From Coprinus comatus (taxonomy: Eukaryota; Basidiomycota; Agaricomycetes; Agaricales; Agaricaceae): 64,000 bases of DNA. The stretch lies in assembly GCA_034638255.1 (NCBI GenBank), contig JAWPGT010000006.1:124001-188000 (forward strand), in the 5' to 3' direction. A program made the position numbers and the translations under genes. This document shows, one piece after another, positions 36,113-47,580 of the stretch. Under the pieces are notes generated by a model. It made no database searches. It was not told where the DNA came from and saw nothing but the letters and a program-made list of their open reading frames with translations. Positions within the stretch are counted from its first letter, which is position 1, and every line of letters starts with the position of its first letter.

Positions 36113-37204
36113 CATTTGTCTTGGTTTGTGTTTCCGAATGCACCTAGGGCAGGTTCTAAACAAACCAAACAGGGGAGGCATTATGTTTGGCTTCGACCAC
36201 GCGCAGAGAGGGGATGGGTAGGAGCAGGAGCCTGTCAGTAAACGATCGGCATTGCATGCAATCAACAATCTCGCAGACTTATATATATGTCCAGTGACGC
36301 TATGGCTCTGATCCAGAAGTCCAGGCTCACTCTGGGCTCACTTATATCCTCGTATAATGTATGGAAAAAAAGTCTTCAGAAACCGATCAGCATCCCCAGC
36401 CAATCTTAAAGTGGGTATTTGCTTATCTATGACCCATCTATGACGGAGGTGGAACAATGATGCTTTTAGAATTTGTTTTAAATACTTCCTCCCCAGAAAC
36501 CAACAGGTTGGCGAAGGCTTCCCACCCGTCGGAGCCGCATACGTACAGAATTGAATCGAAGACATACTTAAGGGTTGAGTATTCGTGATTTTTTGTTCTT
36601 CTTTTTTTATCCTTATACGTGTTTCCTCCACCAGATTATTGCCCACTAACCAAGAAAATATGTTATTTAGTATGCAAGGAGACCTTACCCTAATGTTTCC
36701 AAGGTTTGCAAAATATTACAGAGTCTTGACCTGAGCCAAATATCCTTCAAGTTATGCCACGCTCACTCCGACATAGCTTCTCAAATACAATGTAATACAC
36801 CTGTGTGATTCAATTGGTAAACTATTTGTGTAGGCTACAACAATCTCTTATGAGGGTATGTGACAATGCCGAACTGTTATGAGGGTATGCGACAATGCCG
36901 AAAAGTTATGAAAATGGAACCATGGAAAAGGCTGTGTAGGCCAGTTTTGATATTTATCGCCGGGTTCTATTGGTTCTTTTTCACTTGGCCAAAAAATACA
37001 TTACTCCCTCTGTTCACTCATGACGGAATGTATCTCCTTTCATAGCCAATTCGAGGTCACTAGTCTCCTATTTCAACAACGTTTCGATGGCCGATTGAAT
37101 GCCATTCAGCTTTAGAACCCGTTTGGCCAATACCAGATCTTTAGCAAATGGTCCGTTGTAGGACCTGCCGCAGATCATTGATAACATGTGTGTGAGGTTA
37201 TGAA

Positions 37205-38408
37205 ATGGTAGTCTATAAAGCAACAAGAGATTGTAAAGAGGTGGGGATAAGACATAAGACATATGTTAGCATTACTAAACACCAACGGTACGCACTGATT
37301 AATGTTTGCACACTTGTATGTGATCGTGCTGAAGATTCTGTAGACGCGCAGGTGGTGGATGATGATAGTGTAGATCTATACGATCTTTCAATGTGGTCTG
37401 ATGTGAGTAGCATTTGTTCGTATAGATAACTCCTAGACAACATCAAATTTGATCATACAGTTATACTCGAGCTGTGATCAAATTTCACACCAAGAGAACA
37501 TTACTATTTCCACGACATTCTACCCAGGAGCATTTCAGGACGACTTCGACACTATTTTTCTTTCATGTGACGCAGTGTTTCATTATGTTCATTGCAAGAC
37601 CATAACCAGATATCAACCCAATGCGTTTCGACTTCTCACTGGTGTTCCGCTCACAGATCCAAGCTGTAGTACTAAGGGTAGAATCTTACAAGTCAACGAA
37701 ACGTCAGATATTCTATCCGTAATACTCCATGCTCTGTATAACACTCCCTGCATCCCCACACCATCATTCGAAACACTCAGCTCAGCAGTGTACACAATGT
37801 CATTGTATGAAATCACCCCAGGCACGATCCTAGGTACAAAAACACATCTATATAGAATGATACTTTCGTTTGCCCCTGTCCTGCCTTTGAACGTGTATGC
37901 TTTGGCAGCATTTCACGGGTTGGATGAGTTAGCAGTTTCAACTTCAACACATATGATTTCACTCCCGTTATTATCGATCACGGACGACCTGGCAATAATG
38001 ATTGGGAGTTCTTATCTTCTTCGTTTGTTTCAATGGAGATCATACAGGACAGCAGAAATGAAGAGAATTTTTCTGAAGGCACCTTACCCGCATATTGTAA
38101 CTCAATCATGTACGTTTGAGGAACAGAGTGTGTTGACAAAAATATGGGCAGACGTTTGCGTAAAGGTTGCGGCAGCAAATTACACTGGTATGTCTCTTTC
38201 TTGTCGGTATGCACAAACTGAAAACCTAAAATAAATAGATCTGACATTGACGTCCTTGTGTCCGTTGCTCGCCCCACACCTGGAGCAGCTGGAGTGTGAT
38301 TTGTGCAAGGAGACTTTGAGAGCAATGATCCAGAATATCGTCGTTGGCTGGAATGCTGTCCCGGTAATGTCAAGCGTGTTGTTGGAATTTCAGGATACTC
38401 ACATGTGA
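37205..38408 (+). CDS. BTB/POZ domain protein
   Basis: Three exons (37205-37402, 37461-38187, 38239-38408) give 364 residues with consistent phases. The BTB core begins FYPGAFQDDFDTIFLSCDAV and FHYVHCKTITRYQPNAFRLL, then ETSDILSVILHALYNTPC. The C-terminal half has LPLNVYALAAFHGLDELAV, SLPLLSITDDLAIMIGSSY and LLRLFQWRSYRTAEM, the conserved back half of agaricomycete BTB proteins, followed by a CDLCKE and GWNAVPVMSS tail. Such proteins are usually Cullin-3 adaptors or transcription co-factors; this one's partner is unknown. The last ~370 bases are duplicated in inverse orientation at the right end of the window. Confidence 0.8.
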
Positions 38409-40126
38409 ACAGAGGTCGATAACACCTCAAAATTGTGCAATAGGGTAGTAAAGAGTGGGTCGTGGCGAGAGGAAGGGTTGTAAGGGGAGAAACCTAAAAG
38501 TATGAGTGGCATTTATTCCAATTACACGCCCAATCTGGACTTACCATCCCAAATTCAGATCGTGACATGGAGACAGTGGAGTTGAAATAAAAATGAATCG
38601 TCTTTGGGATTAACATGAGCTCCATCCGATAAGTGAGTTTGAATCGTATACCTGTCTATGATGACCTATAGTTTACCTAGCCGTTAAACTGTATGGCCCT
38701 AAGCGCTGAGATATTGTCAATAAAATGTGTGTAACCTGTCACCGTCAAGTTTTATTCATTATCTCTCTTCACGTACATAGTTGGATCAGTGGTCGTCTAA
38801 TCCGAGTGCAGTTCGAACTCCATGGAACACTGGATATATGTTGTAGGCAGCCTGGGTGATTGTATCTGGAGAATAGTCTGATAAAGAGCATATCCCGGGT
38901 CTTGGTAATGTTCTTGGCCGCTTCTGTCGACGCCTCTGAGATCTACTAATGGCGGAGGGGCTATCAACGACGACAGTGATGGGTTTGTGAGGTCATGAAT
39001 AAAGCGAATAGAGGACTGTGCGGTTCCATCGGTAGTTACCGGCCAGAGTTGCAGAGGCCCAAAGCCTGCGTGTAGATGAGAGCAGAGAGACTGTAGATTG
39101 TTCTAATACTCCGGAAAACATACCAAGTCACTGTCATCGGTAGGCAAGCTGCATTCCGACTCTCAGGCTCTTGTATTTCCATCGGGGACCGCAGCCAAAC
39201 ACTCTGACTGGCGTCCGTCCCTGTACATCCGGGGTAAATGGATGTAAAGGTTACGTTCTACAATCGAGCCTCAAGTAAGTGCGCTAAAGCATTGAAAATG
39301 GGCTTTAGATTGTGCCATCGCTTCACCATGATTATGATTACGACCGAGGGGAATACTGCTATCGGAAAGGTTCGTCTAAAATTGATTCGTCATGCCACAA
39401 AAATCACGGGCAACTTGAACCGTGGTTTTTTCGTACGCAAGAAATCGACCAATCAGAAGCAAATCGAGAGCGTTGATTCGATACTCATGGTATTGCGAAA
39501 TTCAAGACATCGTGGTAAGGATCGATGTCCTACACGACACGATTGTCTTCAGGCGTGTGAATTCAGTACATTCAGTCATATCGATGAAAAATCATTGACC
39601 TGATAACACCAACTCTCTATTGTTCAACCTAGTTGCTAGTAGTATTACAACAAGACATTACCGGTTACCCAGGGCTGATGTAGATAACGCACTTGTTGTT
39701 CATTGAGTTATCCAAAAATCCAATGAGGTCCGTTTCCAGTCGGATGCCGTTCTGGTTCAGGGAAAAGCGGGAAAATTGTTTGAGCTGCTGATACGCACAA
39801 TAGCATATACTCTAAGATATCTTGGCAGCGTATAGAAACAAGCAACAGCTCATCTGACTAGTCTAGGGTTGAAGGACGCAATACGGTGGCAGGTTGCTTA
39901 CGTGAGAGAGATTTCTGGTCGCGTTGACGTGGATCGGAATGAGCAACAAAGGCAAACAAGACACCGTCTTTGCTCCATTTCTGCAAAGTCCCGTTCCGAC
40001 TTTGAACCATTATTCTGGTTCATGAATCTGTCGTTTTGAAGTGGCAGATTATTCCTAGTCACTCTTAGAGTCTACTCATCTCTCTGATCTTCTCCCTTTC
40101 CAATATCTATCGTATACCTTGGTATT
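38409..40126. other. BTB-SNT1 spacer in arm A
   Basis: Mostly non-coding. A minus-strand frame at 38797-39065 is protein-like and is listed separately. The last part is the SNT1 promoter copy, nearly identical to that in arm B. Confidence 0.5.
38797..39065 (-). CDS. unrecognised conserved ORF (partial gene)
   Basis: The minus-strand frame reads FGPLQLWPVTTDGTAQSSIR, FIHDLTNPSLSSLIAPPPLV, then GYALYQTILQIQSPRLPTTY to a stop at 38797. It has no ATG, and a preceding exon ending near a GTATGT donor at 39120 is likely (it contains ASQSVWLRSPMEIQEPES). The arm B copy has a stop, a 12-nt deletion and a 1-nt insertion, so this version is the better preserved. Family unknown to me. Confidence 0.35.
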
Positions 40127-43100
40127 ATGTCTACTGGTGGTTACGATCCTACACATTCTTCTGCGCTATTCCAGCGAAACGAAAACAGGAGACCACCTGG
40201 GAGCTACCCGTCTCCTACATTTGATGTTAGTATTAAACTCAATGGCTATCGTTTCCTTTATTTATCTCTTTACAGCAGAGGTCTTTCACTCATCCCCCGC
40301 GACGCCGGTCTCCTTCCCCAGTTTCACGGCGTTATTCGTACGAGTATTATACTCCAAATCGTCCTGACCCTCCTCACCGAAACGTACACTTTGACTCTCA
40401 TAGACCCAATCACAGGCCCGACTTTCCTACTAGTTCTTTTTACAATCGTTCACCAAGTCCAGACAGACACAACAATCCTTTGCGATCTCAAGAAACTCAA
40501 TCATGGGACCGTTCAAAGTCTTGGAATCCACCAGCGAAAGCACCCCCAGGTTGGCAAGAGCGAGCACCTAGACCCCCTTCACCCGTTAGGCAACGTAGGG
40601 ATGGTGTGCCCTAACAGAACCTTTGAACCTTCAGATAGTTGGCGACGAGATCCTAGCAACATCAGACCCATGCGCTCTGACGGGTTTGTTTGTCCCTTTC
40701 TCCGACCAACATAAATTATCTGACGCGTATCTCCAGCCCACCAGGACCTGATCGTTACCCAACTTACAGAAGGGACAATGCCGATATGCCCTCGAACCCA
40801 AGAATTAACAGGGGTCCGCCGAATTTTCCTCTTGGTGACCGATATCGTTCTGGTGTAGACTCTCAACGGATGCATTCCACGGACCTCGTCTCGACGCTTG
40901 GCGGACACCCTCTCAGGATGCTTGGAGTGGAAGTGGTCAATCTTCACCGATTACTGACTTTAACCGAGATATAAGAGAGCCCCTTGCTCATCGAGCCAGG
41001 GATGCAAGTCAACCATATCCTCCCAGACGCTTTTCTGGTTCTGGGTATAATTCTGTTTCTCCCAACCATATACGAAGTCCCATAAGGCGCCCATACGGGT
41101 TCACCCCTGACTGGCAACACGATCAAGCGAACTCCGAAAGCAATTCTGAACAGTCGACACGTCCGGCGGATCACGATGATAATCGCTATCGGAATTATCT
41201 GTCCAGACCCTCGTCCCGTTCCTCGATCGCTTCTACAAATCTTTCTGAAAAGTATGACACTCCAACTCCTAATAATTTACATGTTTCCAGCCGTGTTCAA
41301 TCGCACGGAGCCACACCTTCACGACCGCTTGCTTCATCGACTCTCACTTCCCCTCTATCTTCATCTCCAAGGTCTCACCAGTCACATGATGTCAGCCATC
41401 CTAAATTAGACCCTTCACAACTTCAAGCTCATGCCAAGTCCATGACAGCTGTCGACACGGAAAAGGGTAAGCTAGTTTATCGTTTCATTAAGCGCATCTG
41501 ATTCATGGTCTTTTATTGGCCTAGATTTACCTACTGATCAGCCCAATGATTACACCCTTCCCAACCTTGGTAAGGACCCTTCATTCATTACACTCCTAGC
41601 TTTTTTAACCAATGGCATTAAGTTACCTCTTCAACTCCAACTGTTCCTATCTCACCTTCCATTCCTCCTGCGCCTCCCCCGTCAGCATCTCTACCCAGCC
41701 ACGCTGATACCCAGCCGCAACAACGGTCTTCAGCATCACCATCGGAAGATGTAGTGATGGCCAACTCGTTTATTCCTTCAAATGATACAACTCTGGTCCT
41801 TCCTTCTAATACCTCACCATCTTCGCCTCGAAGAAATGTAGCTCATTCCATCACCGACGAACATATTGAAGGCACCAATGTATCAGATATACCAAGTTCC
41901 CTCACCAGTATCGAATCATCTCGAATGTCGTCTTACAAAAGTACACCGAACACTCCCGTTACTGAAACTACACCTGTCCCTACTCCCGTTACTGCCCTTA
42001 TCCCTATTTCTGTTCCTACTTCAGACCAAGCTCTAGTACCTATTCTTACACCAGAACCCAGAAACCGAATTAATCTCTTCCATCAACCTATAACAAGTCC
42101 ACCAAGGCATATTTTCCATATGGTCGTCAAGACGCGAGCTGTATGGGACCATCAGTCCCTTCAAGAACGCGTCGAACCTATTTTGATGGCAAATTTAACT
42201 TTGGCTTCACAAGAAGAACCTGGTTTTAATAATAAGGTTGATGCGGAAGGATTGATTTGGGAATTTATGTCTGGAGAAAGATTCGAAAAACGGATTCGAG
42301 AATTCCGACAGTTGAGACCTTCATTGTTGGATTATATCAGTGAACGAAAGGAAGCTGTTAACGAGAAAGAGAAAAGGTTGAAAAGGGAATATATTGATTT
42401 ACATGAGAAATGGTTGGGTCATTGTCATGAATTAAATGAAAGAGCGAAACCACCTTTGAATGCTGAAGGGGAAACTGTTCATATTGGAAGGACAACGAGA
42501 CGTTCAGCAAATTTGGGAGATGCGGTTAGATCTGATTTGGAAATGGAACAGATTTTGGCGAGTTTGGAAAGTAATGATGCTACGGATCCGAATCATCTTT
42601 CTCAAAAGAATGTTGCGACTATTCCGGATATGATTTGTGTTACGAATGGGAAAGTGGATTATGTGTTTGATGATACTTGTCATCGGGTTGAAAATCCTTC
42701 GGAATATTATGCGAAAGAGTATGGTGTGGATGAATGGAATGAAGAGGAGAAGAAGGTGTTTTTGGATAAATATGCGGCTTATCCGAAACAGTTTGGGATT
42801 ATTGCGGATTATTTACCGCATAAAACTTCGGCGCAATGTGTTGATTATTATTATTTGCATAAGAAGAGGTTGATTGATTTTAGGAAAGTTGTGTCAAAGT
42901 TTGGACCGAAGAAGAGAAGGAGAGGTGCTGGGAAAAGGAAGGGGAATGCGTTGCTTACAGATATTCAAAAGCATGATGATGAAGTTAGTAGGAATCAGGC
43001 GTCTGGATCGAAATCGAAATCTACTTCTGTTGTTACTTCACATGGTGGTAAACGTAATAGGAAAAAGAGTAAGGAGAAGGAGAGGGAGGAAAAGGAGAAA

Positions 43101-43299
43101 GAAAAAGAAAAAGAAAAAGAGTTAGAGAGGGAGAAGGAGAAAGAAAAAGAACTAGAGAGGGAGAGGGAGAAGGAGAAGGAGAGGGAGAGGGAAGAGGAAA
43201 AAGAAAAAGAAAAAGAAAGGGCACTAGAAAAGGAGAGGGAGATTCAAGAAATGCTGGCAATTCAGAACGAACTGGTGGAGTTTGATCCGGAGTTAGAGT
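40127..43299 (+). pseudogene. truncated copy of the SNT1/NCoR-like SANT gene
   Basis: Starts MSTGGYDPTHSSALFQRN with the same exon plan as the gene at 57192-62048. Lesions relative to that copy: an extra C near 40611 creating an immediate TAA, a missing G near 40868, a 21-nt in-frame deletion near 41856, and loss of everything after FDPELE at about 43299. The long open stretch 41754-43418 retains the SANT domain (EWNEEEKKVFLDKYAAYPKQ...SAQCVDYYYLHKK) and the Lys/Glu coiled coil, then runs 41 codons out of frame into foreign sequence. The copied promoter may still drive a transcript. Confidence 0.85.
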
Positions 43300-44002
43300 C
43301 GCTGGTCTTGTTGGTGCAACATATGGATTTAATCACCTGGACAAGCCTGAGAAGGTACGAAAAGAGGTTGAAGATCTTTTGGATCGAAAATATGCATATA
43401 TTTTCCCTCGAGGAGTAAGTGTCTCATTCATAACCACAATATGTTACTAATATCTAAGTAGGTTAAAGGTTCTCTGATGCGCTCCAGACCTTACCAGAAC
43501 TCATGCATTATTGCTGGTCTGAAGAATTTCCTATTTAGTGGTTCACGCGGGTCCATAGTCGAACGTTATCCTGCAATTTTCAAGTCCTCCAACAAAGACC
43601 ATCCAGACGAACCAGAGATACCTCCATCCATGGTTGCATTGATTGCCACAGTAGTAAGTCTTTCTATACATCATTCCATGTATTAAATATATTTTATCTT
43701 GTTAGGTACAGGCCTCGATTAAGGATTGGGCCTCCGGAACCTATCACTACAGTCCTTTTGTAGCCGATCATATCGAAGATATATTTCAAGGGCATATGAA
43801 GTACTTACAGGGTCTTGGTGAGACTTCAAATCTATTTGAGGTGCAGGTATGTTTCAACAATTTGTTAGTATTTTGGTCACCATTTGGCTGATATAGAGTA
43901 CTTTAACTTAGTCCTCCCACTACTGCATCATCTTCATCAATCATTAAGGATCTTGCGGACGCAATTGATTTAGATAATCTGGACTCGGCTGATGATGATT
44001 AG
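43300..44002 (+). pseudogene. DUF6532-domain gene fragment at the duplication breakpoint
   Basis: The plus strand reads HLDKPEKVRKEVEDLLDRKY, then (after an intron near 43418-43462) VKGSLMRSRPYQNSCIIAGL, IPPSMVALIATVVQASIKDW, and after another intron a TYHYSPFVADHIEDIFQGHM block: the back half of the DUF6532 domain common in Agaricomycetes and often found among mobile-element proteins. The 5' half is missing because the SNT1 copy replaces it. The tail (DLADAIDLDNLDSADDD to about 44002) is not in a clean frame with the last exon. Confidence 0.7.
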
Positions 44003-44360
44003 CCAGGACGCAATGTATAGGTCACACGTAGTATTCAATGATTAACTGCTCCTATATAAATGTGATTTGTTCCCCAAATTATTCTTAGGAAGAGATAAAG
44101 TAGACAGAGGTGACGTTCAATAAGCTATATCTTATCATGTAAAGCTCAAAAAAATCACTCACATGATCAATAGGTTAACAATAACGTAGATCGTACTTAA
44201 GTATAATTCTAGATAAGTTACACTTGAGGTCCCCTTGTGCGGTGTGAAGGTAGACCAAATATGCTAATTGAGCGAAAGCATCATAATGACTACAATTATA
44301 AATAATCATTGGTTTTGTATTATACCTTCATCATAATTGGAGATCTACCGTTTCCCTGAT

Positions 44361-44434
44361 GTAATGTTTTGCTTAAGGAAGTATAGGAGGGCTAGAGGAC
44401 GATCCGTGAAGCTCTTAGCTGTAGTAAAATAGAT
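44361..44434 (+). repeat. 74-bp relic of the F-box gene 3' end
   Basis: GTAATGTTTTGC...AAGGAAGTATAGGAGG...GATCCGTGAAGCTCTTAGCTGTAGTAAAATAGAT matches the last exon of both F-box copies and ends at the same AAAATAGA point. It shares GATCCGTGAAGCTC with arm 2 and GTTTTGC with arm 1. Confidence 0.85.
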
Positions 44435-44697
44435 TAACCAGATGAGAAGCCAGACGACTTAGAGAAGTGTTGTAATTATTGACCGGACCAGAATTTGTGT
44501 GCGTAAATATACATATTGTCCACTTCTTTCCAGGTGCTCTCCGCAAAAAGTGGGAACTGAGGCCCCCGAGATCCAATTTACATGGCCTTCTTATCCTATG
44601 AAACAATGATCTAGCCGACATTTCTCCGCCCATACACATGTATCCGGCCTTATGCGGTTACCTTTCGTCAAAACCATTGGGTGGGAATTACTCACAC

Positions 44698-44705
44698 TAT
44701 AAATA
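44698..44705 (+). promoter_or_regulatory. TATA box
   Basis: TATAAATA lies 65 bp before the ATG at 44763, a normal distance for a strongly expressed fungal gene. Confidence 0.55.
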
Positions 44706-44762
44706 CACCAATTGGAAAATCTATATAACAGTTGTCAGAATGATAACTGTGAATATCACAAA

Positions 44763-45545
44763 ATGATTCCCGGCAGTCTTTCTCTTGCAAAGCTCTTTGT
44801 TACAACTCAGTTATTAATTTGCTCAGGTATTTCTATCTCATTCGTACATCCCTCTTTCATCCGAGTGGATAATCAAACACTTAACGTTGAAAGGTGTTCT
44901 TGCTGCTGTAACATTATATGCTGTGGATCAACCGGCACCAACTGCCGTGCCATCTGGCTTTCCATTAACCATATCACCAGTGTATTCGAATTCCCCAACT
45001 TTTTCGGTTGGAGGCGTTGATTCAGATGGAAGGACAACTTATGTTGAAGAAGGAGTGCTAAATGCGATCATACAAGTATATCCGACGGAAACTATCACAT
45101 TTACTTCAGGTCTACCAGCCACGCAAACAGGTGAGTTTTACTACTGTATATTAATCATTACTGTAGTAACAAAAGGTACGATGTCGTTCATCTTCAAACA
45201 CTAGAAACTTTTGTGGCAGGTGCTTCTGCGCTCGTGGAAGAACCAAGAACAGAAACCAATACAGAAATTATTCAAGCATTTGGAGGTCCAAGAGTTTATC
45301 AAAACAATTGCACATATGAAGGGACTACGAAGGGTGTTTGCGTATGGCGAATCATACAGATGGGTCCATCTACCACCAAAACTTCAGATATCACATGGAC
45401 AAATTCGCTTCGACCCATAGCAACCTTGGTAGAAAACAGGGGTGAAGGAAATAGGTTGAACTTTGGAACCAATGTGATTCCGACTGGATTCTTGGGAGGT
45501 CTTATCATGTCGTTTGCTTTGTTTGTGTTGCGAATAGTATTCTAA
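44763..45545 (+). CDS. small secreted or tail-anchored protein, tandem copy 1 (intact)
   Basis: Starts MIPGSLSLAKLFVTTQLLIC, a signal peptide joined across an intron (GTATTT...GAAAG) to GVLAAVTLYAVDQPAPTAVP. The body has GGVDSDGRTTYVEE, ETITFTSGLPATQTG and, after a second intron (45130-45219 region), GASALVEEP, NNCTYEGTTKGVCVWRIIQ and TWTNSLRPIATLVENRGEGN. It ends in a hydrophobic segment (PTGFLGGLIMSFALFVLRIVF) with no tail, consistent with a GPI signal or a C-terminal anchor. Two cysteines in CTYEGTTKGVC could form a disulfide. I know the pattern only from uncharacterised mushroom proteins. Confidence 0.75.
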
Positions 45546-45726
45546 ATTTGTATTCCATAGTTTATACTATAACCAAGAAAGATTCCCCGAAAAACCTATA
45601 TTAAACTTACTTTATTAAGAGTTATTTTCTGTTATAACTTGATGATCTATGACAAGGAAAAAAATTGTTATAATTTTTTATGACCCTTGAAAGCTTGAAC
45701 TTGATGGTACGAGTGTAACTAAGGCG

Positions 45727-46383
45727 ATGTTCTGCTTCAATAAGTTCAGGTATGTTAGCTGCTCTATGACAACATGGGTGAGATGGTGGTCAACACACCC
45801 CATTCCAAGTTCCAACTTCGTTGAATTGTCTCCAATATTTTCTACAGGTTACTCTGTTAGAGGTGTAGATTCCGAGGGAAGGACAACATACGTTGAGGAA
45901 GAAATAATGACTGCGGTGGTACAACAAGATAGTTCTGAAACTATCACAACTTTCGAGGGGCTCCCGGTTACATATGCATGTAAGTCATATACTCATAATT
46001 ACCTACCATCCAAATTAATGTGGTTACTCATCTTGCCGATATTATAACTAGTTACTTTTGTAGAAGGTGCTTCTGGTTTAGTGCAAGAGACAAGGACGAA
46101 TAGTCAATATGCCCACGACTTTGGAGATTTAATTATTCAAGACCAGGTGAATTGTACATATGAAGGGACTACACAAGGGGTTTGCATATGGCGAGTCATC
46201 GAGACAAGGCCATCTACCTCTAGAACTGTTGAAACTACATGGACAAACACACTTAGACCAGTAGCTACTCTGGAAAGCAAGGGTGAAGGAAACAGATTGA
46301 ATTTTAGACTTGGCATCTTGCCCATAGGATTCTTGTGGGGTCTTATGATATCCATTTTGTTTGCCTGGCGAACGGTATTCTAA
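45727..46383 (+). pseudogene. secreted protein tandem copy 2, signal peptide lost
   Basis: The region matching GVLAAV reads GMLAAL and then hits TGA at about 45766, so the signal peptide cannot join the body. Downstream the family body is intact: YSVRGVDSEGRTTYVEEE, ETITTFEGLPVTYA, an intron, GASGLVQETRT, NCTYEGTTQGVCIWRVIE, TWTNTLRPVATLESKGEGN and the terminal ILPIGFLWGLMISILFAWR. An alternative start could give a cytosolic version, but loss of function is more likely. Confidence 0.65.
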
Positions 46384-46693
46384 ATAGCCTTTTAAGTAGT
46401 AGTAACTGCGTAGATGACTAGTGTCTCTATTTTTCCAACATAAAAAACCAACGCCCGGGTTTGGGTCATTGACATAACGTGGAACCTCCGCTAGCCGCTT
46501 GAACTGCCTGGAAACCGCCAGACCCGAGAATGTAATTATATTTAGATGAGAATTTTCCCTGTGCAACGTTTGCCAATTTAATATTTATCCACGACTGACT
46601 TGTGCCATCTGAATTCTGTGATCCAACCAAGAACCTAGATCACAATCCGTGTAGACCGCCATAAGAAATCAACACATCTAAATCAAGTTCTAC

Positions 46694-46710
46694 ATATATA
46701 TATATATATA
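46694..46710. repeat. (AT)n microsatellite
   Basis: Seventeen bases of alternating A and T upstream of tandem copy 3, at a TATA-box-like position. Confidence 0.9.
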
Positions 46711-46735
46711 AGAGATCGTGTGTGTCCCTTAATCA

Positions 46736-47580
46736 TCGCTTAACTTCACTTGTCATGATGATAAACCCCTCTGACCATGGGGTATTATCTCCCTTACAAA
46801 ACTCTTTCTTACAACACAACTATTTTTTCAATATCACGGTTCAGGTAAGATCATGGTATTCAAACCATGACAAACTTAGTAATACATTCACTCATCATCT
46901 CACTCATTTACACAACATTCAAAAGTTACTCAAACTTTCGCAACCCAAATAACTTTATACGAAGTAGACCAACCAACAACACAAACTCAAGATCCAATAA
47001 AACCACTATATTCCGCAAGTTACTCAATTGGAGGTACAGATTCTGAAGGAAGGACAACATATATTGAAGAAGATAAAGTCACTGTCACTGCTGGTAGTAG
47101 AACAAATTGAATTCCCACCAACAACTTTTACATTCACCTCAGATTTACCAATTACGTATACAAGTTAGTAAATCTCAATCTCCACTATCATAATTGTAAT
47201 CATCTGAACTCAGGCTAATCATCATCATTTTCAAAACACTAGTTACTTTTGTAGCAGGTGCTTCCGGCATGATTGTTGAGCCAATGACAAGAGACCCGAT
47301 TCAGCGCAGAGTTTGGGGGTCCATTCGTTGGGGAAACCAATTGCGCATATGAAGGCACCACAAGGGGAATTTGTGAAGGGAGAGTCATTATACTAAAACA
47401 ATCTACCACTGAAACCACAGATACCACGCAATGGACGAACACACTTCGACCGATAGCTACGCTGGAAAGTGAAGCTAAGGGAGTAGATTGAATTTTAGAA
47501 CTAATATTTTACCAACAGGTTTTCTTGAAGTCCTCATCGCATCATTCATTGTATTTGTTTCTCGGTTGATCTGTATATAA
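46736..47580 (+). pseudogene. secreted protein tandem copy 3, multiply frameshifted
   Basis: A signal-like segment (LTKLFLTTQLFF) and an intron precede QITLYEVDQPTTQTQ, YSIGGTDSEGRTTYIEEDK. The frame breaks near 47098, resumes as LVVEQIEFPPTTFTFTSD, breaks again near 47305, resumes as FVGETNCAYEGTTRGICEGR and WTNTLRPIATLE, and stops early near 47490. At least three disabling lesions; the most decayed of the three copies. Confidence 0.8.

Larger units (their letters stand above)
34552..37204. other. 2.6-kb gene-poor region with a fold-back element
   Basis: No gene is supported. It holds an exon-like minus-strand segment at 35178-35312, a short GC-rich palindrome at 35566-35587, and the 226-bp inverted repeat at 35887-36112. 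ORFs of up to 174 codons across the fold-back are open on both strands because of its symmetry and are not considered genes. A minus-strand 102-codon ORF at 36338-36646 matches nothing I know. Confidence 0.45.
38037..43299 (+). repeat. large inverted duplication, arm A
   Basis: Aligns in inverse orientation with 58860-64000 over its whole length with small indels. It holds the end of the BTB gene, the 1.7-kb spacer and the SNT1 copy. 38037 is only the point where the partner reaches the window edge, so the arm probably extends further left. The right breakpoint is at about 43299, inside the SNT1 coding sequence. Confidence 0.92.
44003..44762. other. intergenic with an F-box tail fragment and a core promoter
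   Basis: Apart from the 74-bp F-box relic (44361-44434) and the TATA box (44698-44705), nothing is recognised. Confidence 0.5.

Noticed and set aside
35744..36268. 174-codon minus-strand ORF and overlapping plus-strand ORFs of about 100 codons
   Set aside because: They span the palindromic element and are open on both strands because the arms mirror each other; no family signal.
39238..39603. 121-codon plus-strand ORF in arm A
   Set aside because: The corresponding arm B frame differs by indels and shares no consistent protein, so coding is unlikely.
41754..43418. 554-codon ORF as an intact gene
   Set aside because: It is the middle of the truncated SNT1 copy and ends in out-of-frame foreign sequence.
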